From: Nectonema munidae | Taxonomy: Eukaryota; Nematomorpha; Nectonematoida; Nectonematidae | Assembly (NCBI GenBank): GCA_030549495.1 | Contig: JAUIRK010001034.1 | Span: forward strand, 372,001 to 436,000 | Length of the DNA stretch: 64,000 bases | Direction: 5' to 3' | In this document: positions 61,773-64,000 of the stretch, piece after piece | Position numbering within the stretch: position 1 is the first letter of the stretch | Layout: every line of letters starts with the position of its first letter | Made by a program: the position numbers and the translations under genes | The notes under the pieces: generated by a model | Told to the model about the DNA's origin: nothing | Database searches by the model: none | The model's input: only the letters and a program-made list of their open reading frames with translations

Positions 61773-61802
61773 GCTAAAAGATAGTAATGCAATCAGAACG
61801 AC

Positions 61803-61987
61803 AAGCAATGTAATTTTATTAAATAAAAGTATACAGTTATCATGGGATTGAGAAATTACACTGCAAGTATAATGTCGGGTAATAATGGTGGTGTCTTCAT
61901 TGGACAAAAATTGTTTTATAATAAATTTTGAAAATAATTTTAAAAAAAGTTCACTCCCCGATAAAATTTGAAGGATATGCGCCTCTG
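61803..61987 (+). repeat. hAT-MITE family A copy, adjoining the inverted hAT
   Basis: It includes ATCATGGGATTGAGAAATTA, GGGTAATAATGGTGGTGTC and ends GATATGCGCCTCTG, the inverse of CAGAGGCGCATATC. Together with the hAT at 59800-61772 it repeats the arrangement at 51321-52498 in inverted orientation. Confidence 0.65.
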
Positions 61988-62114
61988 TTTTAGATTTGGT
62001 TAATTGAGCAGAATAGAGTCGGGAGGAATACTCAGTATCGAAAACCAGTGATTTTCAGTAGTATCGTAACTAAAACTTGTTTGACTTCCCATACCAAAAA
62101 TCTATTGACTGTAA

Positions 62115-63947
62115 CCCTTCTATTGTCTTTCGGGATTATTTGACCCATGCAAGAATAAAAAACTTAAGTTCACTTCTGAAAAAAAATTTTTGAGAGTTCA
62201 TATTTTTTTACCTTTATTTCTACTAATTTAACATATTTTTTTCAGATTCAAAATTTTTTGCTTCACAAATAGAGAAAAAAACAGCTTTGTTACACCAAAG
62301 TCCTTTGGGTCAAAGTGACCCATATAAAAAAATGTTTAGACAAATTAGAGACTTTTTTATATGTAAAATAAATACTAACCTTTTTTAGTGTTGAAGAGGA
62401 CATAAATTATATCATAGTAGAAGTATTGCTTGTGAGGCATATAGTTGATTTATAATGTGAATTCAATGAATGTTCATATTTTCCAACATGTCTTATTTTT
62501 GAATCGCCATTTGCTTCACAATTTTCGTATAGGCATTGCTTGCAACGCTCTTATTTATTATGTGAATTTGATGAATGTTCGTTTTTTTCCCACAAATCAT
62601 CTTTTGCTACACATTTTCTGTGCTATCTTTTTCATAAAATCTTATTTGTTGCATTCTCTTGTTATTTTCTTTCCAGTTTTCTTTATACATGTACATGTTT
62701 TTATGACTCTTCTGAGTATGTATCGGACAAAAGTAGCGGTTCATTATCAGTGTCTGTAGATCATATATATGTTGACTCTTCCAATTGAGATATGAGATCC
62801 GATGATGACTTTATAAATGAAACTCAGTGTGTTTTAAATCAAAAGACGGATTAGTTTCATGGAGCGAAAAGCCTTTTGTGGATAAAGGTAGAATTTCAAG
62901 TGCAAATATAATAATGAAAAAACCGACCCAAACAAGTACGCGATTTCTAGTGCAAAAGACTTGAAATACTCTTTTTTTCACGATAGCAGGAGTATATAAA
63001 TTATGTAGAGAATCAACTGAAAGTTTATTTGGATTCATATACTGGTAGACAATATTCAGAGCAACAATGTCTTTGAAACGTTTTCATGAAATTACTAGTC
63101 ATACGTTTTGAAAAAAACTTTAAAAGAAGTAGAGCAAGCTTTGATAAATTAGCGCCCATAACGAAGTTTGGAATTTTTGGTTTGAAAATTTGTTAGTGAT
63201 CTACACTGTCAGCACTAATCTTACCGTCCCTTTCCGCCAATAATTTCCAAGCAGGCCAACAAAATACGAAATCAAGATTTGGACACTATGGGATTCATAC
63301 TCTTTTTATACATACAAAATGAAAATTTATACTGAAAATCTTGTGATAATTTTTTGCTTCATACCCACTGGGTCAAACAAGAAATTTAAAAAAAAACTAA
63401 CCTTATTTGGTACATTGAGAAAAAACAAACCAGAGTTTACCTCTTGCAGTCAAACAAAGATCTAACAGTATGTTTTCTTCAAAAATTTTTATACAAAAGA
63501 TACAATAGTTCTTACATTCGAAAAAGGTATAAAAGTATCATCTGGCTGAGTACTTTACATAAAAGTGGTGAAATAAGTGATAGAGACAACAATTGTTCTT
63601 GACTATAATAATACAAAAGGTGCTGGATGCTCTGGACCAAATAATTTCGAATTTTTCTTGTAAAAGAATAACCAAAAGGTGGCCGATGGTTGTAAGAAAA
63701 ACAAAATAAAAGATGCTCTGATGTCCTTCTACTTGTGATAACAAAGCAAGCATAGTATGCTGCAAGTGTCATAAATTTTTATGCAAAAAAATGTTATTTA
63801 TTTTTGTGAAAATTGTAAATAATTGTTTTAATCTTTTTACATTGAATAAACATTGTTTGATCTTTGCTCTTTGAAAGATAAAAAATATCAATGGGTCATA
63901 TTGACCCGAGGTACAAATATGTTCATTTTTTGAGGTATATAGAAGGG
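62115..63947 (+). mobile_element. piggyBac element, second family, with both ends, transposase decayed
   Basis: The ends are CCCTTCTATTG and, inverted, CCCTTCTATAT. TTAA follows on the right (63948-63951) and GTAA, a one-base variant, precedes on the left. The transposase pieces on the plus strand are DDDFINETQCVLNQKTD (near 62800), AGVYKLCRESTESLFGFIYW and FRATMSLKRFHEI (near 62990-63090), DKLAPITKFGI (near 63140), KYEIKIWTLWDS (near 63270), LTLFGTLRKNKPEFTSC (near 63400) and LDYNNTKGAG (near 63600). The last corresponds to the YNKTKGGVD block. The catalytic Asp there is replaced, and more than five stops or shifts are present. Palindromic TGGGTCA..TGACCC words occur near both ends (62308, 63893). 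Confidence 0.82.
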
Positions 63948-64000
63948 TTAATTAAACACCGCAATTTATAACCAAAGTGAACAGAAGTCAAAAAATATAT

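Noticed and set aside
1-64000. CRISPR arrays, bacterial operons, rRNA or tRNA genes
   Set aside because: No regularly spaced repeats, ribosome-binding sites or clustered same-strand ORFs. The tRNA-like boxes seen belong to SINE-like repeats without a complete cloverleaf.
1-64000. LTR retroelements or other virus-derived elements
   Set aside because: No protease, RNase H, integrase or capsid-like block and no long terminal direct repeats were recognised. The only reverse-transcriptase trace is of LINE type.

Overview
The window reads as nuclear DNA of an animal, most likely an arthropod and perhaps a parasitic copepod. It is very AT-rich, its protein-coding signal is broken into short exons with clean GT/AG borders, and it is crowded with old DNA transposons (hAT, piggyBac, Merlin, Tigger). 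The animal assignment rests on gene structure, on the UBL3-type gene and on the transposon mix. The copepod guess is only an inference. No rRNA, tRNA gene, CRISPR array, operon or LTR/viral element was recognised.

Region 1 (about 1-36,340, minus strand) is one large gene for glutamate synthase (GOGAT). I could assign 24 coding exons, all phase-compatible. They encode about 1,471 residues, from a start codon at 36,335 through the class II amidotransferase domain, the central domain, the FMN/3Fe-4S synthase domain and part of the C-terminal GXGXG domain. The gene runs off the left edge, so the end of the large-subunit part and any NAD(P)H-oxidising small-subunit part lie outside. Its introns hold decayed hAT elements (1-1,070; 13,565-15,368; 34,907-35,815), a Tigger element (16,141-18,060), several hAT-type MITEs, a piggyBac-type MITE and a SINE-like repeat.

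Region 2 (about 36,340-53,350) shows no host gene that I can recognise and is a transposon graveyard. It holds a piggyBac remnant with a TTAA-flanked MITE (39.3-40.3 kb), a Merlin transposase split by a hAT that is itself split by a further hAT with a perfect 8-bp target duplication (42.0-46.5 kb), and several ZBED-type hAT copies joined or nested at 48.1-52.5 kb.

Region 3 (about 53,400-59,450, minus strand) holds one unrecognised but convincing exon (53,428-53,615), a 117-codon ORF, and two exons of a ubiquitin-like protein 3 (UBL3) gene (57,538-59,441). A LINE reverse-transcriptase fragment lies in the UBL3 intron. An inverted pair of composite hAT repeats (51.3-52.5 and 59.8-62.0 kb) brackets this block.

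Region 4 (62,115-63,947) is a second, unrelated piggyBac element with recognisable ends and a decayed transposase.

The genes do not form a pathway. GOGAT is nitrogen metabolism and UBL3 is membrane/vesicle protein modification. I found no clear candidate for a new multi-gene system. The most notable features are the complete exon reconstruction of an animal GOGAT with an unusual acidic insertion, and the deeply nested transposon stack.
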